Below are positions 18,927 through 29,066 of a stretch of DNA of 64,000 bases, one piece after another. A program made the translations under genes and the position numbers. The notes beneath the pieces are model-generated. The model was not told where the DNA came from. It made no database searches and worked only from the letters and a program-made list of their open reading frames with translations. Every line of letters starts with the position of its first letter. The first letter of the stretch is position 1. Source of the DNA: Alphaproteobacteria bacterium (lineage in GTDB: Bacteria; Pseudomonadota; Alphaproteobacteria; JAAEOK01); assembly GCA_024244705.1 (NCBI GenBank), contig JAAEOK010000112.1, positions 109,673 to 173,672 of the forward strand. Direction: 5' to 3'.

Positions 18927-19682
18927 CTAGGCGCTGCGCTCACCAGATGCCTCGGCCCTGGCCTTGTCCATGAGTGACCGCATGCGCTTGATTGCGGAAT
19001 CGAGGCCTCCGAAGATCCCTTCGCCGATCAGAAAATGGCCGATATTGAGTTCGACAATAGTCGGGATCGCCGCAACCGGACCTACGGTCTCATAGCTGAG
19101 GCCGTGTCCGGCATGGCATTCAAGCCCGACTTCCTCGGCCAGTTTGGCGGCGGCAACAATTCGGGCAAGCTCGCCAACCCGATCCTTTTCCGTGGCGTGG
19201 CAATAGCTCCCTGTGTGAAGTTCGACGACGGGCGCAGCCAATTCCCGCGCCGCGTAGAGCTGTTCGAGATCCGGGTCGACGAAGAGAGAGACTCGAATTC
19301 CGGACTCGCTGAGGCGGTCGATATAGCTGCTCAGGTGCGCGCGCCCGGTGACCACATCCAGGCCACCTTCGGTCGTCAATTCCTGTCGCTTTTCGGGTAC
19401 GATACAAGCGGCATGGGGGCCATGGCGGAGCGCGATCGCCAACATCTCGGGGGTCGCCGCCATTTCCAAGTTCAGGGGAAGATCGATATCCCGGCTCAGG
19501 CGATCGATGTCCTCGTCGGAGATATGGCGGCGATCCTCGCGAAGGTGGGCGGTGATACCATCGGCCCCGGCCTGAGCGGCAAGACGTGCGGCACGAACCG
19601 GATCGGGGTGGCCCCCGCCGCGTGCGTTCCGGATGGTCGCAACGTGATCGATGTTGACGCCCAATCGTATCTTTCTAATCAC
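18927..19682 (-). CDS. pdxJ: Pyridoxine 5'-phosphate synthase
   Basis: TIM-barrel enzyme of 251 residues that condenses 1-deoxyxylulose 5-phosphate with 3-amino-2-oxopropyl phosphate to pyridoxine phosphate. Signature blocks are [33 protein letters not shown] and the end [17 protein letters not shown]. It starts at a GTG overlapping the stop of the DUF2062 gene (GTGA), with GGGAGG eight bases upstream. The window also encodes several PLP enzymes. Confidence 0.96.
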   Translation of the reverse strand: MIRKIRLGVNIDHVATIRNARGGGHPDPVRAARLAAQAGADGITAHLREDRRHISDEDIDRLSRDIDLPLNLEMAATPEMLAIALRHGPHAACIVPEKRQELTTEGGLDVVTGRAHLSSYIDRLSESGIRVSLFVDPDLEQLYAARELAAPVVELHTGSYCHATEKDRVGELARIVAAAKLAEEVGLECHAGHGLSYETVGPVAAIPTIVELNIGHFLIGEGIFGGLDSAIKRMRSLMDKARAEASGERSA

Positions 19683-20239
19683 TTCCGCACCTCCCGGTGG
19701 GCCAGGATTTGTCGTTTTGCGATTCGCCGCCTTCGCCGCCGTTCTTGAAGGCCGGAAACGATAGCACGCATGGGGAAAAATGCCACGAGCCAGACCACCA
19801 GTGCGGTCGGCACGCTGCCGACCAGCATCGGCACCAGCACATGCGATGGCATTTCCATCAAAAAGGACCAGGATAGACTATCGGGAAGACCGGTGCCGGC
19901 GCCGGCGGTTCCAAGAATAAAATTACCGATATAGTAGATCCACACCCATATCAGCGGAAACGTCCATGGATTGCCGATGATCGTACCGAAGGCCGACGCG
20001 ATCAGGTTGCCGCCAATAACCCACGCAAGAATCGCCGATAGAACGAAATGCAGTCCGATGAACGGGGTCATCGACATCGCCGCACCACTGGCAAAGCCGG
20101 CGGCGATGCTGTAAGGCGTTCCGGGCATGCGAATTACACGATAGGCGATATACTTGTAGGAGCGACTCCACCCCCGACGCGGCCACATGAAGTGTCGTGT
20201 TTTCTCCCAGTACGTTTTATCCCGGCGTCTTCGAAACAC
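19679..20239 (-). CDS. DUF2062 membrane protein
   Basis: Membrane protein of 186 residues. A basic N-terminus is followed by the DUF2062 core ([20 protein letters not shown], then [13 protein letters not shown]) with three or four hydrophobic segments and a very basic tail ([12 protein letters not shown]). The function of this family is unknown. In alphaproteobacteria it commonly sits between rsh and pdxJ, as here, and its stop overlaps the pdxJ start. The start is a GTG. Confidence 0.88.
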   Translation of the reverse strand: MFRRRRDKTYWEKTRHFMWPRRGWSRSYKYIAYRVIRMPGTPYSIAAGFASGAAMSMTPFIGLHFVLSAILAWVIGGNLIASAFGTIIGNPWTFPLIWVWIYYIGNFILGTAGAGTGLPDSLSWSFLMEMPSHVLVPMLVGSVPTALVVWLVAFFPMRAIVSGLQERRRRRRIAKRQILAHREVRK

Positions 20240-20336
20240 AATAGGCTACTCGGTAAGATCGGCCCCGAGGCTATAGAGGATGGCGTCCGGCGCGACAAGC
20301 CCTGTCGGCATTATCGCGGCAGTCATCGGAAAATCG

Positions 20337-22484
20337 TCAGCCTTGCGCGCGTTCGACCGAGTTCACGAATGACGACGCGCGTAGCGCCGCGACAATGTTG
20401 GTAAGGTGTTTTGCGTCTCGGACCTCTATGTCGATCAGCATTTCGAAGAAGTCGGTAGAACGGTTGGTAATCTTGAGGTTACTTATATTGCCCTGGCTCT
20501 TGCCGATTACAGTGGATAACCCACCAAGACTTCCTGGTTCATTGGCAACCAGAACGCTAACCCGGCCAACAAAGCTCTCATCGCCCCCGGTATCGGCGCG
20601 CCACGACACGTCCAGCCAACGCTCCGGCGCGTCGGCGAAGCTCTGAAGCGTCTCGCAATCGATGGTGTGGATCGTAACACCCTTTCCGGTCGTTATGATG
20701 CCGACGATACGGTCGCCGGGCAAAGGGTGGCAGCAGCCGGCGAAATGTATTGCGATGCCCGGACTCAAACCGGTGATCGGTACGGCCTCCCCTGTGGTGG
20801 AACCGGTCTTTGCCTTTTTTCGACGGAAGGGCAGGATCTTGCGATCGGGCCCTTGCTTTTTGGCCACCGGGAAAATCGCCTGAACGACTTCGCGATCGGA
20901 AAGGATTCCTTCTCCGATTCCGGCGTAGATATCATCATTGACACGGCACTTGAATTTTTCGAGCACCGTTGAGACGGCCTTTTCGGTAAATTCATAGCCT
21001 TCCCGCCGAAATGCTTTCAGCAGAATTGCCCGTCCGAGTTCCGCATACTCCTTGTGCCTCTGGAATCTGACGTAGCGGCGAACCCGGGCCCGCGCTTTAC
21101 CGGTGACGACAAAGCGCTCCCATTCCGGGGACGGGGTTCCTTTCTTCGAAACCAGGACTTCGACCTGATCTCCATTCTTGAGCTGGGTGCGCAGCGGCAT
21201 AAGCCGCCCGTTGATCTTGGCGCCGACGCAGGTGTCGCCGACCTCGGAGTGAACCGCATAGGCAAAATCCACCGGGGTCGCACCGCGCGGAAGATTGATG
21301 ATGTCGCCCTTCGGCGTAAAACAGAAGACCTGGTCGTGGAACATCTCGAGCTTGGTGTGCTCGAGGAACTCTTCGGGACTGGAAGCGTGCTCGAGGATAT
21401 CGAGCAACTCGCGCAGCCACCGATATTGTCGGCCGTCTACGCGCTCGGCGCCGATTGAGTATTTCCAATGCGCGGCTACGCCCAGTTCGGCGATCTCGTG
21501 CATCTCCAATGTGCGGATCTGGATTTCGATGCGCTGCTGCTCGGGCCCATAAACGCCGGTATGAAGCGAACGATAGCCATTCGGCTTGGGCATGCTCAGG
21601 TAATCTTTGAATCGGCCTGGAACGACCGCATACCTGCCGTGGATAACGCCCAAAGCCTGGTAGCAAGAGGCGATCGAATCGACGACAACGCGGAACGCCA
21701 TGATATCCGAAAGCTGCTCGAATTCGACGTTCTTGCGCTGCATTTTGCGCCAAATCGAATAGGGCGATTTTTCGCGGCCCGACATCACCGCCTCAAGCCC
21801 CTGCTCGCGCAACAATTCATTCAACTCGCTGATAATGCGGTTGATGATATCGCCGCCATGCTTACGCAAATATTCCAGCCGATAGACGATCGATTCGCGC
21901 GCGTCAGGATTGAGTTCAGCGAATGCAAGGTCTTCAAGTTCGTTCTTGAAATCATGCATTCCGATACGTTCGGCCAGCGGGGCATAGATCTCCATCGTTT
22001 CCAGGGCTATGCGGCGGCGCTTATCGGAATTCTTGATGGCCCCCAACGTACGCATGTTGTGCAATCGGTCGGCGAGCTTGACGAGGAGTACGCGAATGTC
22101 TTCGGACATAGCCAGAACAAGCTTGCGGAAATTCTCCGCCTGCTTGCTCTGATCAGATTGCAACTCGATCCGCGAGAGCTTGGTGACGCCGTCGACGAGG
22201 CGAGCGATATCCACGCCGAACAAGGACTCGATCTGGTCCAACGTGGCGACCGTGTCTTCGACGGTGTCGTGCAGCAAGGCCGTAACGATCGTCGCCGTAT
22301 CGAGCTTGTATTTGGTGAGAATGCCAGCGACTTCGAGGGGGTGCGAAAAATACGCGTCACCCGATGCCCGCGTCTGAGTACCGTGGGCTTTCATCGAGAA
22401 AACGTAGGCGCGGTTAAGGGTGTCCTCGTCGACGTTGCGATCGTAGGCCCTAATTCGTTCGACCAGTTCAAACTGGCGAATCAT
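20337..22484 (-). CDS. rsh: Bifunctional (p)ppGpp synthetase/hydrolase
   Basis: Stringent-response enzyme of 715 residues. The N-terminal HD hydrolase domain is intact, with TALLHDTVEDT (H72-D73) and LADRLHNMRTL. The synthetase domain follows, with FRVVVDSIASCYQALGVIH and PKPNGYRSLHTGVYGPE, then TGS (FTPKGDIINLPRGATPVDFA), a conserved Cys-His zinc-finger region (FAGCCHPLPGDRIVG) and a C-terminal ACT domain. Both catalytic centres look complete, which fits the single Rel/Spo enzyme of most alphaproteobacteria. Confidence 0.95.
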   Translation of the reverse strand: MIRQFELVERIRAYDRNVDEDTLNRAYVFSMKAHGTQTRASGDAYFSHPLEVAGILTKYKLDTATIVTALLHDTVEDTVATLDQIESLFGVDIARLVDGVTKLSRIELQSDQSKQAENFRKLVLAMSEDIRVLLVKLADRLHNMRTLGAIKNSDKRRRIALETMEIYAPLAERIGMHDFKNELEDLAFAELNPDARESIVYRLEYLRKHGGDIINRIISELNELLREQGLEAVMSGREKSPYSIWRKMQRKNVEFEQLSDIMAFRVVVDSIASCYQALGVIHGRYAVVPGRFKDYLSMPKPNGYRSLHTGVYGPEQQRIEIQIRTLEMHEIAELGVAAHWKYSIGAERVDGRQYRWLRELLDILEHASSPEEFLEHTKLEMFHDQVFCFTPKGDIINLPRGATPVDFAYAVHSEVGDTCVGAKINGRLMPLRTQLKNGDQVEVLVSKKGTPSPEWERFVVTGKARARVRRYVRFQRHKEYAELGRAILLKAFRREGYEFTEKAVSTVLEKFKCRVNDDIYAGIGEGILSDREVVQAIFPVAKKQGPDRKILPFRRKKAKTGSTTGEAVPITGLSPGIAIHFAGCCHPLPGDRIVGIITTGKGVTIHTIDCETLQSFADAPERWLDVSWRADTGGDESFVGRVSVLVANEPGSLGGLSTVIGKSQGNISNLKITNRSTDFFEMLIDIEVRDAKHLTNIVAALRASSFVNSVERAQG

Positions 22485-22555
22485 GCGCCCTCGTCCCTTT
22501 TGCTAATTCAGAACCGGGTGCGGCCGCCAACTAGGGCAACGGAAGCAAACCGATT

Positions 22556-22942
22556 CTATGCGTCTTTGGCCTCTTCTACATCCTTTCCGGACTCTTCTAC
22601 TCCATCCTCAATTTCCGATTCCTTTATCGAATCGTTGTCGGGGATAGTAATTCCGCCGCCTTCGACGATGAGCATAGCGCTATCGTCAAGCTCGTCCTCG
22701 GTCAAATCGTCGCTCTCGACGTGTTTCTGGAGGCCGACAATAATGCTTTCCTCGATCTCTTCTACATTGATCGTCTCATCGCCGATTTCACGCAGCGCGA
22801 CCACCGGGTTCTTGTCGTTATCGCGTTCTATCGTCAACACGCCGCCGGCGGCAATTTCTCGCGCCCGCTGCGAGGCCAACATGACGAGATCGAATCGGTT
22901 TGGAACTCTTACAATGCAGTCTTCGACTGTTACCCGTGCCAT
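22556..22942 (-). CDS. rpoZ: RNA polymerase omega subunit
   Basis: Small RNA polymerase subunit of 128 residues that assists beta' folding and binds ppGpp. The N-terminus [20 protein letters not shown] and [11 protein letters not shown] are typical. The tail is long and acidic, as in other alphaproteobacteria. It is located upstream of rsh, the usual rpoZ-spoT order. Confidence 0.95.
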   Translation of the reverse strand: MARVTVEDCIVRVPNRFDLVMLASQRAREIAAGGVLTIERDNDKNPVVALREIGDETINVEEIEESIIVGLQKHVESDDLTEDELDDSAMLIVEGGGITIPDNDSIKESEIEDGVEESGKDVEEAKDA

Positions 22943-23010
22943 CTACCACTCCGCTTGCTTGGAAAGTTTCGGGAATATAAGGAGCGTCCTAGGGCAAAGC
23001 AAGGGAATCT

Positions 23011-23580
23011 CTATGCTTTGACCGGGTCGTCGGGGTCCCCATCGAGACGCCGAATGCCCTGCTCCGGCGCCAGTCCTTCAATCAATTGATCGATACTACG
23101 GCCATCGACAGGATGACACCAACGCGGCGCCACGTCTCGCAGCGGAAGCAAGACAAACAGCCGCTGGCAAAGTCGCGGATGCGGCAGCACGGGCCAGGAC
23201 GGCGGGGCTGCAACCATCCGCCCGTAGGCGAGCATATCGAGATCCATCGCTCTGGCCTCGTTGCGCGTCCGCCGAGTGCGGCCGAAACGCGCCTCGATGT
23301 CGTGGAGCACCGCCATCAACCGGTCGGGCGCGAGCGTGGTATGGAGCGCCACGACGCCATTGACATACCACGGCTGATCGGAAGCCGGTACGGGCGCGGT
23401 TTCATACCAGGCCGAGCGAGCGATTAGGGTCATGTTTTCATCGGCGCCGATCGCCGCCGCCGCTGCCTGACATGCGCCCAAGGGCGTCGTATTCATGGCA
23501 CTCGGCAGGTTGGCACCAATAGCAATCAAGACCGGATTCCCGCGACCAGAACTCGCTTTTTGCACTTGCGATTGTCGCAT
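23011..23580 (-). CDS. folK: 2-amino-4-hydroxy-6-hydroxymethyldihydropteridine pyrophosphokinase
   Basis: HPPK of about 189 residues transferring pyrophosphate from ATP to the pterin in folate synthesis. Motifs are VLIAIGANLPS, YETAPVPASDQPWYVNGVV, the loop EARFGRTRRTRNEARAMDLDML with the metal-binding DLD, and LPHPRLCQRLFVLLPL. The ATG at 23580 is used; a GTG two codons earlier is possible. It lies about 70 bp upstream of rpoZ on the same strand. Confidence 0.93.
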   Translation of the reverse strand: MRQSQVQKASSGRGNPVLIAIGANLPSAMNTTPLGACQAAAAAIGADENMTLIARSAWYETAPVPASDQPWYVNGVVALHTTLAPDRLMAVLHDIEARFGRTRRTRNEARAMDLDMLAYGRMVAAPPSWPVLPHPRLCQRLFVLLPLRDVAPRWCHPVDGRSIDQLIEGLAPEQGIRRLDGDPDDPVKA

Positions 23581-23701
23581 CCACACCCTACTTAAGAAGC
23601 TGGTTAATCTTCGATTACGATAGGACAGGAGACGTTTTTAATATTTACTATCAAGTTATTGATGTAATCTATTGATAAAAAACACTTTTCGAGGGACTAA
23701 A

Positions 23702-24304
23702 ATGATTGTGTATCCACAGGAACGGTTGGCACTTTTCATCGACGGCTCCAATCTTTACGCGGCTGCGCGGGCGTTGGGATTCGACATCGATTACAAGCGG
23801 CTGCTCGACGTGTTCGCGGCCAAGGGTCGATTGATTCGCGCCTTTTACTATACCGCACTGCCGGAAGACCAAGAATACTCGCCGATCCGTCCGCTCGTCG
23901 ATTGGCTCGATTACAATGGCTACACCATGGTGACGAAACCGACCAAGGAATTCACCGATTCGGCGGGGCGGCGCAAGATCAAGGGCAATATGGATATCGA
24001 GCTCGCCATCGACGTGTTGGAGATGGCCGATAATCTCGAGCATATCGTTCTGTTTTCCGGCGACGGCGATTTCCGCCGTCTGGTCGAGGCCGTACAGCGC
24101 AAGGGCGTCCGCGTGACGGTTGTCAGTACGGTCCGTTCTCAGCCGTCGATGGTTGCCGACGAATTGCGCCGTCAGGCCGACACATTTCTGGAACTCGACG
24201 ATCTCGCCGACCAGATTTCGCGCGAGCATCAAGAGCGACGCGAACCCGGTGATGAACTGGAGGACGAGGACGCTTTCGACAGCTCCCTGCTTGAAACAGC
24301 CTAA
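23702..24304 (+). CDS. NYN domain (LabA/DUF88-type) putative ribonuclease
   Basis: PIN-like protein of 200 residues. Conserved acidic residues are in ALFIDGSNLYAAA, KGNMDIELAIDVLE and LFSGDGDFRRLVEAVQRKG, the expected metal-binding centre. The ATG at 23702 with GAGGGA upstream is preferred over an earlier in-frame start. The family includes RNA-processing nucleases and the cyanobacterial LabA regulator; the target here is unknown. It is divergent from folK across an AT-rich 121-bp gap and is followed 15 bp later by a uracil-DNA glycosylase. Confidence 0.9.
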   Translation: MIVYPQERLALFIDGSNLYAAARALGFDIDYKRLLDVFAAKGRLIRAFYYTALPEDQEYSPIRPLVDWLDYNGYTMVTKPTKEFTDSAGRRKIKGNMDIELAIDVLEMADNLEHIVLFSGDGDFRRLVEAVQRKGVRVTVVSTVRSQPSMVADELRRQADTFLELDDLADQISREHQERREPGDELEDEDAFDSSLLETA

Positions 24305-24319
24305 AGCCACGCATTTCTA

Positions 24320-24946
24320 ATGAGAGAGCCCGAACCGGACTGTGCGCTGTGTCCGCGGTTGGTTGCGTTCCGCGCTGAAAACCAAGGCTCCTATCCGGAC
24401 TGGCACAACGGACCGGTTACGTCCTTCGGCTCTCTCGGTGCTCGTCTGCTGATCGTCGGACTGGCCCCCGGTCTTCGCGGTGCGAACCGTACCGGCCGCC
24501 CGTTTACCGGCGACTATGCTGGGGATCTGCTGTACCCCACCCTGGTCAAGTTCGGCTTTGCCGCCGGATCGTTTGGCGCCCGCGCGGACGATGGTTTTTG
24601 CCTCGAGGATTGCAGGGTCACCAACGCGGTCCGCTGTGTGCCGCCGGCCAACAAACCCGTTGCCGCGGAAATCGCTGCGTGTCGCGGCTTCTTGGTAGCC
24701 GAAATAGCGGCGATGAAGAACCTCCGAGTAATTCTGGCCCTGGGCAAGATTGCCCACGATTCCGTCCTCAGGACACTCGGGCACCGCATCGCGCTGTGGC
24801 CCTTCGCGCATGGCGCCGTCTATTCGCTGCCCGACGATCTTCTACTCGCCGACAGCTATCATTGCTCGCGCCTCAACACGAATACGGGTCGCTTGACCAC
24901 CGAGATGTTCGAAGCCGTGATCGTGGATATCGCCAACCTGCTCTAG
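24320..24946 (+). CDS. Uracil-DNA glycosylase, family 4/5 (closest to UdgB)
   Basis: Protein of 208 residues removing deaminated bases from DNA. An N-terminal CALCPRL begins an Fe-S cysteine set with Cys residues around EDCRVTNAVRC and AACRGFL. Motif 1 is GLAPGLRGANRTGRPFTGD, with GLAP and no catalytic acid, as in family 5. The C-terminal motif HCSRLNTNTGRLT matches the family-5 HPSRQNTNTGRLT with Cys in place of Pro and Leu in place of Gln. Probably co-transcribed with the NYN gene. Confidence 0.88.
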   Translation: MREPEPDCALCPRLVAFRAENQGSYPDWHNGPVTSFGSLGARLLIVGLAPGLRGANRTGRPFTGDYAGDLLYPTLVKFGFAAGSFGARADDGFCLEDCRVTNAVRCVPPANKPVAAEIAACRGFLVAEIAAMKNLRVILALGKIAHDSVLRTLGHRIALWPFAHGAVYSLPDDLLLADSYHCSRLNTNTGRLTTEMFEAVIVDIANLL

Positions 24947-25054
24947 CTCGCTCCGGGTTCGGCTAAGGCTCAAATCGAAAAGAGGCGATTTTCGCACAAC
25001 CGGCCAAGCCGGTCGCCGCCCGCATGCTCGAATGGAATGTACGATCGGGGGCGA

Positions 25055-26953
25055 TTACCAGCCGCCCCCGCCACCACCGCCACCGCCGCCGCCGGAAGAT
25101 CCGCCGCCACCCGAACCGGAACTCGAGCCAGGCGCCGATGACGCCGTCGCAACCGCCCCGGTAAATGACCCGCCGAGCCGGCCGGCGATCGTCGATGTGT
25201 CGAAACGATGTCCCAGAGGGCCCGAATACCAGCGCGGCCGGTAACTACCCTCGGCGACGGCCTTGTCCAGAATTTCGGAAAATTGCTCGCTCCACGCCTG
25301 CTCGACATCGAGGGCAAGGGCATAGGGTAGATAGCGCTCATAGATTTCGGGCGTCCTGTCCGTCGGGTGGAGAACATCTAGTCGCTCCTTTTCCGCCACC
25401 GACAGGTACAGCCTGAAACCCTCGATCTCATCCATGATCTGGCGGCCGAGTAGCGTTGGCGCCTTCATGATGTCAAGAAAGACCGCATTTGTCGCCGCCA
25501 GCGCCACAAAACAGAGCGCCGTCGGAATTGACGTCGTATCGGCAAGCCCGAGCAGTCCGAAACCCTCCCCGACAAGAAAAATCGCCGCGACAAACAAAAG
25601 ACCGATCCCACGCCCGAGAGATATCCGAAAGGCTGCAAGCGCTCGGCTTAGAACGAAATAGCAACCGACGGTCCAGAAGGTCAGCCAAAAAATGATGAAT
25701 ACGCCGAACAGCGGTTCGCGCGACGAAATGACCACCAATATGGCGATCATCACGGTCAGGATAATTCCGGGCACGATGTAGCGCCGATTACGGACGAAGA
25801 GATTTTTCTGCAACTCGGCGTCCAAGTAAGATTCGAGGCCTTTTCGCGCCTTTCGTATCCGTTTGTGGTTTTTGTTTTTTAGGACGACCGATTTGGACCG
25901 CGCGAACAACTTACGTGAAACGGCCTTTTCCCCCGGGCTCAGCCCGGTTGCATCGGCTGATACTTTTTCGAGGCGGAACTCATGGTTGGCTTCTTCATGG
26001 ATTTCTGCATGGCCTTTCACCGCCATGCCTATGATTGCCGCCGTAAATGTCTTGTCGTCGAATCCCATCCGCCTCGTGTAGCGCACGGCCGCCGCCGAGA
26101 ATCCTGCGGGTGGTTCGAAAAGCGGGACAATCGTACCGGACGGCGGACCGCGGCCAACCCGAAACCATATCCCGAAGTAATAGGCCAGCAATAAGATCAG
26201 GCCGCCGACCGTGGCCGCCAAACCAAGATTGTCTCGCACGAGGTAGCGCAGCCGATCGGCGGCATCGGGTTCGGCGATCAGGCCCTTTGGCCACGCCACT
26301 GCGATCGTTAGCCCCTCACCAATCGCCAGCGGCCGGGTGGTTTCAAACACCGGTTCGCCGCTTGTGTCGAGACGGTAGGCGAAATCCGTTCCGCTAGCCC
26401 CCAGGGCTCCGGTATAGGCGGCGGATTGAACAATTGACGCGCCGGACGGAAGAATGACCGTCGCCGAGGCGTGGTCGATCGGAAACGCCCAGTTGTTTCC
26501 GGTCACATTCCAGTAGAGTTCGTCAAATTCCTCGAAGAACCCAACCTGTCGGTCGGCGACGTATTTGATCGTGTAGGTATAAGATCCGGGGTCGAGGAAT
26601 ACGTCCCTGTCACCGATATAGACCCGCCGGCCCGATCCCGCCGACTCGGTGTGGTAGGGTTCTTTCGAACCATCGCGGTCGACCGAGGCGACACGAAAGT
26701 TGATCCGGACATTGTTGCCGTATCGGTCGCGGTAGGAGGTTGGAAACTCGCGATAGATTCCGCGTTTGATCTGATCGCCGGCGGCGATGACGGTAATTCG
26801 TTCCGTGACCGCGACCGCGCCGTCGCCGAGAATATGGATTGTGCTGTCAAAATCGGTGATCCGCTCCTGCGCAAGCGCTTCGACAGGCGCGGCGAGACTC
26901 AACGAAAGTCCAAAGACTGGAAGAATCGTCGCAAACAGGTTTGCGCGTCTCAT
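25055..26953 (-). CDS. DUF2207 membrane protein with Gly-rich tail
   Basis: Protein of 632 residues. It has a signal peptide (cleavage near VEALAQ), then the DUF2207 domain (ERITDFDSTIHILGDGAVAVTE, YREFPTSYRDRYG) to about residue 230. A transmembrane helix and cytoplasmic segment follow, then two pairs of membrane helices (about 385-470). The C-terminus ends in a long Ser/Gly run and Trp, a tail common in this family. Function unknown; it is usually encoded with LemA, which lies 9 bp upstream on the same strand. Confidence 0.9.
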   Translation of the reverse strand: MRRANLFATILPVFGLSLSLAAPVEALAQERITDFDSTIHILGDGAVAVTERITVIAAGDQIKRGIYREFPTSYRDRYGNNVRINFRVASVDRDGSKEPYHTESAGSGRRVYIGDRDVFLDPGSYTYTIKYVADRQVGFFEEFDELYWNVTGNNWAFPIDHASATVILPSGASIVQSAAYTGALGASGTDFAYRLDTSGEPVFETTRPLAIGEGLTIAVAWPKGLIAEPDAADRLRYLVRDNLGLAATVGGLILLLAYYFGIWFRVGRGPPSGTIVPLFEPPAGFSAAAVRYTRRMGFDDKTFTAAIIGMAVKGHAEIHEEANHEFRLEKVSADATGLSPGEKAVSRKLFARSKSVVLKNKNHKRIRKARKGLESYLDAELQKNLFVRNRRYIVPGIILTVMIAILVVISSREPLFGVFIIFWLTFWTVGCYFVLSRALAAFRISLGRGIGLLFVAAIFLVGEGFGLLGLADTTSIPTALCFVALAATNAVFLDIMKAPTLLGRQIMDEIEGFRLYLSVAEKERLDVLHPTDRTPEIYERYLPYALALDVEQAWSEQFSEILDKAVAEGSYRPRWYSGPLGHRFDTSTIAGRLGGSFTGAVATASSAPGSSSGSGGGGSSGGGGGGGGGGGW

Positions 26954-26962
26954 GGACTGTCC

Positions 26963-27523
26963 CTAGAAATCGACTTGCGGTACGGCTTTCTCCGCCGGAT
27001 CGTCGATCTCAAAGAATTCGGCGGTAGCGAAGCGAAAGAAATTGGCGACGAGATTGCTGGGAAAGGATTCAATCAGCGTATTGAGGTTGCGCACGGTGCC
27101 GTTGTAGTAACGACGAGCCAACTGAATTTGATCCTCGATCTCCGAAATTTCCTGCTGGAGTTGCCGGAAATTCGCATCGGCCTTCAAATCAGGATAGTTT
27201 TCGGCGACCGCGAACAGCGTGCCAAGCATGCCGCTCAACGCACCCTCCAATTGTCCCTGGTCGTGGGGGGCGTGCGACTGGAGACTTTTTGAACGCAATT
27301 CGGTGACCTTCTCAAGCAACTCGCGCTCGTGCCCCATATAGCCCTTGACGGTTTCGATCAGGTTAGGGATCAGATTGGACCTGCGTTTCAGCTGTACGTC
27401 GATGCCGCTCCACCCCTCCTCGACCATATTCTTGAGCTTCACCAACCGGTTGTAGATCGCGATTGCCCAGAAAATAAGCAGGCCCAGGCCGATCAAGGCG
27501 ACAAGCGGTAACCATTCAAACAT
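26963..27523 (-). CDS. LemA family protein
   Basis: Protein of 186 residues with one N-terminal membrane helix followed by helical bundles. It has the family motifs IYNRLVKLKNMVEEGWSGID and VQLKRRSNLIPNLIETVKGY, and later YYNGTVRNLNTLIESFPSNLVA. Orthologues are membrane-anchored with a periplasmic helical domain, and their role is unclear. It is the first gene of a two-gene unit with the DUF2207 protein. Confidence 0.94.
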   Translation of the reverse strand: MFEWLPLVALIGLGLLIFWAIAIYNRLVKLKNMVEEGWSGIDVQLKRRSNLIPNLIETVKGYMGHERELLEKVTELRSKSLQSHAPHDQGQLEGALSGMLGTLFAVAENYPDLKADANFRQLQQEISEIEDQIQLARRYYNGTVRNLNTLIESFPSNLVANFFRFATAEFFEIDDPAEKAVPQVDF

Positions 27524-27609
27524 TGCGTTTCTTACCCCGCGTTCGATCGGATCCGGGTGAGTATTGACCCCGGCCTGGTTAAGCGGCGCTTAAGCTGATG
27601 GTCTGGCTT

Positions 27610-28083
27610 CTATCCTCGCTCCCGGAGGACACGCTGCTTCTGCCGATCCCAATCCCGCCTCTTTTCGGTTTCACGCTTATCGTATTTGCGTTTGCCGCGG
27701 GCAACGCCAATCTCGACCTTGGCCAGGCCGCGCTCATTGAAGTAGATCGAAAGTGGCACCAATGTAACGCCCTCGCGCTGGATTGCGCCAATCAGTCGGT
27801 CGCGCTCGCGGCGATGAACGAGCAGCTTGCGCGGCCGTCTCGTTTCATGGTTGCGGCGACTGGCGGCCGCGTATTCCGGGATATATGCATTGAACACGTA
27901 GAGCTCGCCATCGATCTCGCCGGCATAGGAATCGGCGAGGTTCCCGCGCCCCGCACGAAGCGACTTCACTTCCGACCCGACCAGAACCAACCCGGCCTCC
28001 AGACTATCGTCGATGAAGTAGTCGTGACGGGCCCGGCGGTTCTGCGCGACGATACGGCCGCGGTTCTGCGCGCCCTTGGCCAA
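27610..28083 (-). CDS. smpB: SsrA-binding protein SmpB
   Basis: tmRNA-binding protein of 157 residues required for trans-translation. Blocks NRRARHDYFIDDSLEAGL, GSEVKSLRAGRGNL and the basic C-terminal tail KRKYDKRETEKRRDW are diagnostic. It starts at a TTG, the only start that yields the conserved N-terminus; an upstream ATG is closed by a stop. It lies 12 bp after dapA. The ssrA RNA gene was not seen in the window. Confidence 0.95.
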   Translation of the reverse strand: MAKGAQNRGRIVAQNRRARHDYFIDDSLEAGLVLVGSEVKSLRAGRGNLADSYAGEIDGELYVFNAYIPEYAAASRRNHETRRPRKLLVHRRERDRLIGAIQREGVTLVPLSIYFNERGLAKVEIGVARGKRKYDKRETEKRRDWDRQKQRVLRERG

Positions 28084-28095
28084 GGTGTCAGCACA

Positions 28096-28974
28096 TCAGT
28101 TCAGCAGCCCAGCCGATCGCATGGCGTTTTCGACCGACGACCGGGTGGCGGCACCGATTCCAACCAACGGCAGGCGCACCTCTTCCTCGCAGAGTCCAAG
28201 CAGGCTGGCTCCATACTTGACCGGCGACGGACTGGTTTCAGCAAACAGCGTCACGTGCAGGGGATAGAGCCGCGTGTTGATCTTGAAAACCGTGTCGAAG
28301 TCGCCTTGCCGCCACGCATTATGCATTTCGGCCAATTGACGCGGCGCGACGTTCGCGGTCACGGATATGCAGCCATCTCCCCCTTGAGCCAAAAGGGCGA
28401 CCGCGGTCGCGTCCTCTCCCGACATGATCGAAAATTGATCCTCGATCGCCTCCCGTGTGGCGAGCGGCCGGGCCAGGTCGTTGGTCGCATCCTTGGTACC
28501 CACGATGCCGGGCAACTCGGCCAGTCGCGCCATCGTCTCTACCGACAAATCAACGACGCTACGGCCTGGGATGTTGTAGACCACGATCGGAAAATCGGCC
28601 ACCGCATCGTTGATCGCCTTGAAGTGAGCGTAGAGGCCGTCCTGGGTCGGCTTGTTGTAATAGGGGGTCACGACCAGCGCGCCGTCCGCACCGCATTCCT
28701 TGGCGTGCCGGGTCAGCATGATCGCTTCGTCGGTGCTGTTCGATCCGGTTCCGGCAAGAACCGGGATTCGGCCGGCGGCGGCCTCGACGCACAGCTCGGT
28801 AACGCGCATGTGCTCGGCGTGGCTCAGCGTCGGCGACTCGCCGGTGGTGCCACAGGGCACCAGACCGTGCGTGCCTTGCTCGACATGCCACTCCACGATC
28901 GATTGAAACGCCGCCTCGTCGACCTCCCCACCGCGAAATGGGGTGATCAACGCAACGTAGGATCCCCAAAACAT
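28096..28974 (-). CDS. dapA: 4-hydroxy-tetrahydrodipicolinate synthase
   Basis: TIM-barrel enzyme of 292 residues joining pyruvate and aspartate semialdehyde in lysine/DAP synthesis. It has CGTTGESPTLSHAEH, the tyrosine of the relay in VVTPYYNKPTQDGLYAHF and the Schiff-base lysine in GTKDATND. The ATG at 28974 with TTGGAG upstream gives the standard N-terminus MFWGSYVALITPF; the frame is open to 29364 but the upstream part is not conserved-looking. Co-transcribed with smpB. Confidence 0.94.
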   Translation of the reverse strand: MFWGSYVALITPFRGGEVDEAAFQSIVEWHVEQGTHGLVPCGTTGESPTLSHAEHMRVTELCVEAAAGRIPVLAGTGSNSTDEAIMLTRHAKECGADGALVVTPYYNKPTQDGLYAHFKAINDAVADFPIVVYNIPGRSVVDLSVETMARLAELPGIVGTKDATNDLARPLATREAIEDQFSIMSGEDATAVALLAQGGDGCISVTANVAPRQLAEMHNAWRQGDFDTVFKINTRLYPLHVTLFAETSPSPVKYGASLLGLCEEEVRLPLVGIGAATRSSVENAMRSAGLLN

Positions 28975-29066
28975 TGGTATCTCCAAGAAAATCCTGATTC
29001 TTAGCCGTGAACATAACGATTGCACAGCGATCCAGCAAGGCCGGTTGGCGGTTTCCGGGCCGCCGT

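Noticed and set aside
21468..23021. 517-residue open frame on the + strand
   Set aside because: Antisense to rsh and rpoZ; no ribosome binding site or conserved blocks.
25035..25120. Poly-Pro coding repeat on the + strand
   Set aside because: It is the complement of the Gly-rich tail codons of the DUF2207 protein, not a separate gene.
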